Shown in pieces: positions 63,338 through 64,000 of a stretch of 64,000 nt of DNA. Numbering within the stretch: position 1 is the first letter of the stretch; the number at the start of each line of letters is the position of its first letter. This DNA comes from Kitasatospora sp. NBC_01246 (lineage in GTDB: Bacteria; Actinomycetota; Actinomycetes; Streptomycetales; Streptomycetaceae): positions 4,774,001-4,838,000 of the forward strand of contig NZ_CP108484.1 of NCBI RefSeq assembly GCF_036226505.1. Direction: 5' to 3'. The notes under the pieces are model-generated. The model saw nothing but the letters and a program-made list of their open reading frames with translations, did not search any database and had not been told where the DNA came from. The position numbers were made by a program, and so were the translations under genes.

Positions 63338-63367
63338 GTGACAGCGGGTACCCCGTGTCCCTAGCAT
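63338..63367 (+). promoter_or_regulatory. Promoter of the leader peptide and sulfurtransferase
   Basis: GTGACA (63338-63343), 18 bases, TAGCAT (63362-63367). The ATG of the leader peptide is seven bases after the -10 box, so the mRNA should be leaderless. Confidence 0.65.
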
Positions 63368-63374
63368 CGTCGGC

Positions 63375-63455
63375 ATGAAGCGACAGGCGGACCTCACGAA
63401 GCGGCGGGCGGTAGACCTGTGCCGCGTGGCCGCCTGTCTGTGTCGAATGCGCTAA
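63375..63455 (+). CDS. Cysteine-rich leader peptide (attenuator uORF)
   Basis: A 26-residue ORF, starting MKRQADLTKRRAVDLCRVAA and ending CLCRMR, with three cysteines clustered in the last eleven codons before TAA. This matches the short leader peptides found upstream of sulfur-metabolism genes in actinobacteria, where ribosome stalling on Cys codons (low Cys-tRNA) is thought to change expression of the downstream operon. The sulfurtransferase starts 220 bases later. It appears to be translated from a leaderless mRNA. Confidence 0.85.
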   Translation: MKRQADLTKRRAVDLCRVAACLCRMR

Positions 63456-63675
63456 CTCGGCGTCTTTGCAGGGCATTTCCCGCCCGCCGCCGATTTCCCC
63501 GGTGATCTGGCCCGGTGCCCCGTACCGGCCGTTCCCGCTGCACACCGCAGACCACCGCTCGGAACAGTGCGCCTCCCTGGTTCGTCCCATTATTCGGACA
63601 TGAATTCGGAACGGCCGCCGACGAGCACCCGCAGCAGCACCTTCCGCAAACCGCCCTCGGATGGAGAACACCACC

Positions 63676-64000
63676 ATGAGCCGCAGCGACGTCCTGGTCG
63701 ACGCCGACTGGGTCCAGGCCCGCCTGGACGACCCGAAGGTTGTCATCGTCGAGGTCGACGAAGACACCTCCGCCTACGACAAGAACCACATCCGCAACGC
63801 CGTCCGGATCGACTGGAAGAGCGACCTCCAGGACCCGGTCCGCCGCGACTTCATCGACCAGGCCGGCTTCGAGGCGCTGCTGAGCGCCAAGGGCATCGCC
63901 AACGACGACATCGTGGTGCTCTACGGCGGCAACAACAACTGGTTCGCCTCGTACGCCTACTGGTACTTCAAGCTGTACGGCCACGGCGATGTCCGCCTGC
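63676..64000 (+). CDS. Sulfurtransferase (rhodanese family), 3' end beyond window
   Basis: The first 108 codons of a rhodanese-family protein: SDVLVDADWVQARLDDPKVV, AYDKNHIRNAVRIDWKSDLQ and DIVVLYGGNNNWFASYAYWY are the N-terminal, non-catalytic rhodanese domain of thiosulfate sulfurtransferases. The catalytic Cys of the second domain lies outside the window. It transfers sulfane sulfur from thiosulfate to an acceptor. ATG at 63676 follows GGAGAA. The preceding Cys-rich leader peptide implies control by cysteine supply. Confidence 0.92.
   Translation, partial: MSRSDVLVDADWVQARLDDPKVVIVEVDEDTSAYDKNHIRNAVRIDWKSDLQDPVRRDFIDQAGFEALLSAKGIANDDIVVLYGGNNNWFASYAYWYFKLYGHGDVRL

Overview
The window is chromosomal DNA of a high-GC actinomycete, most likely a member of the Streptomycetaceae (Streptomyces or Kitasatospora; not separated here). 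The grounds are the very high GC at third codon positions, frequent GTG starts, mycothiol synthase, a GlnR-type orphan regulator, an rrn operon without spacer tRNAs, and a gene order around ppk, pst and glnR that I recall as typical of streptomycetes. I see no insertion sequence, prophage, CRISPR array or integrase; this looks like core chromosome with small lineage-specific insertions.

Layout. 1-8.8 kb: housekeeping and unknown genes, two tandemly duplicated initiator tRNA genes (4.8-5.1 kb), a PrsW-like membrane protease, TrmB, and an L-2-hydroxyglutarate oxidase-like enzyme. 8.86-10.94 kb: the most unusual part, a Ro60/TROVE protein gene with, directly upstream on the same strand, three tandem structured RNAs that I interpret as bacterial Y RNAs. 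Each has an outer closing stem, an asymmetric internal loop, a covarying inner stem and a conserved UACUUC. Two of the three carry a complete tRNA-like fold in circularly permuted order (T-arm, hairpin-closed acceptor stem, D-arm). 11-19.2 kb: an NsdA-like regulator, a degenerate asparagine-synthetase-like protein, a universal stress protein, a DsbA-family oxidoreductase and a large ECF sigma factor with built-in zinc-binding, transmembrane and NPCBM-like domains. 19.5-24 kb: a TetR regulator, a type II NADH dehydrogenase-like gene that appears to start at a non-canonical ATC codon, and a SpoIIE-type phosphatase. 24.2-29.75 kb: a complete 16S-23S-5S rRNA operon.

29.8-42.2 kb is a phosphate and polyphosphate block: mycothiol synthase, polyphosphate kinase, a CHAD (polyphosphate-binding) protein, a Nudix hydrolase, pstS-pstC-pstA-pstB behind a clear PHO box, then convergent low-affinity phosphate transporter and DUF47 (PhoU-like) genes, and a CsoR-type repressor. 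42-52 kb: small conserved actinobacterial proteins, a lipoprotein, a PAP2 phosphatase, and a five-gene membrane cluster resembling a reduced type IV secretion/conjugation machine (pilin-like, VirB8-like, VirB6-like, SCO6880-like, VirB4-like ATPase), with a transglycosylase/NlpC-P60 peptidoglycan enzyme divergent from it.

52-64 kb: a secreted 5'-nucleotidase; an MprA/MprB-like two-component system next to a membrane HtrA protease (cell-envelope stress); a LacI regulator; GlnR; a MoaD/ThiS-like protein; two membrane or envelope proteins; and finally a cysteine-rich leader peptide preceding a sulfurtransferase that runs off the right edge.
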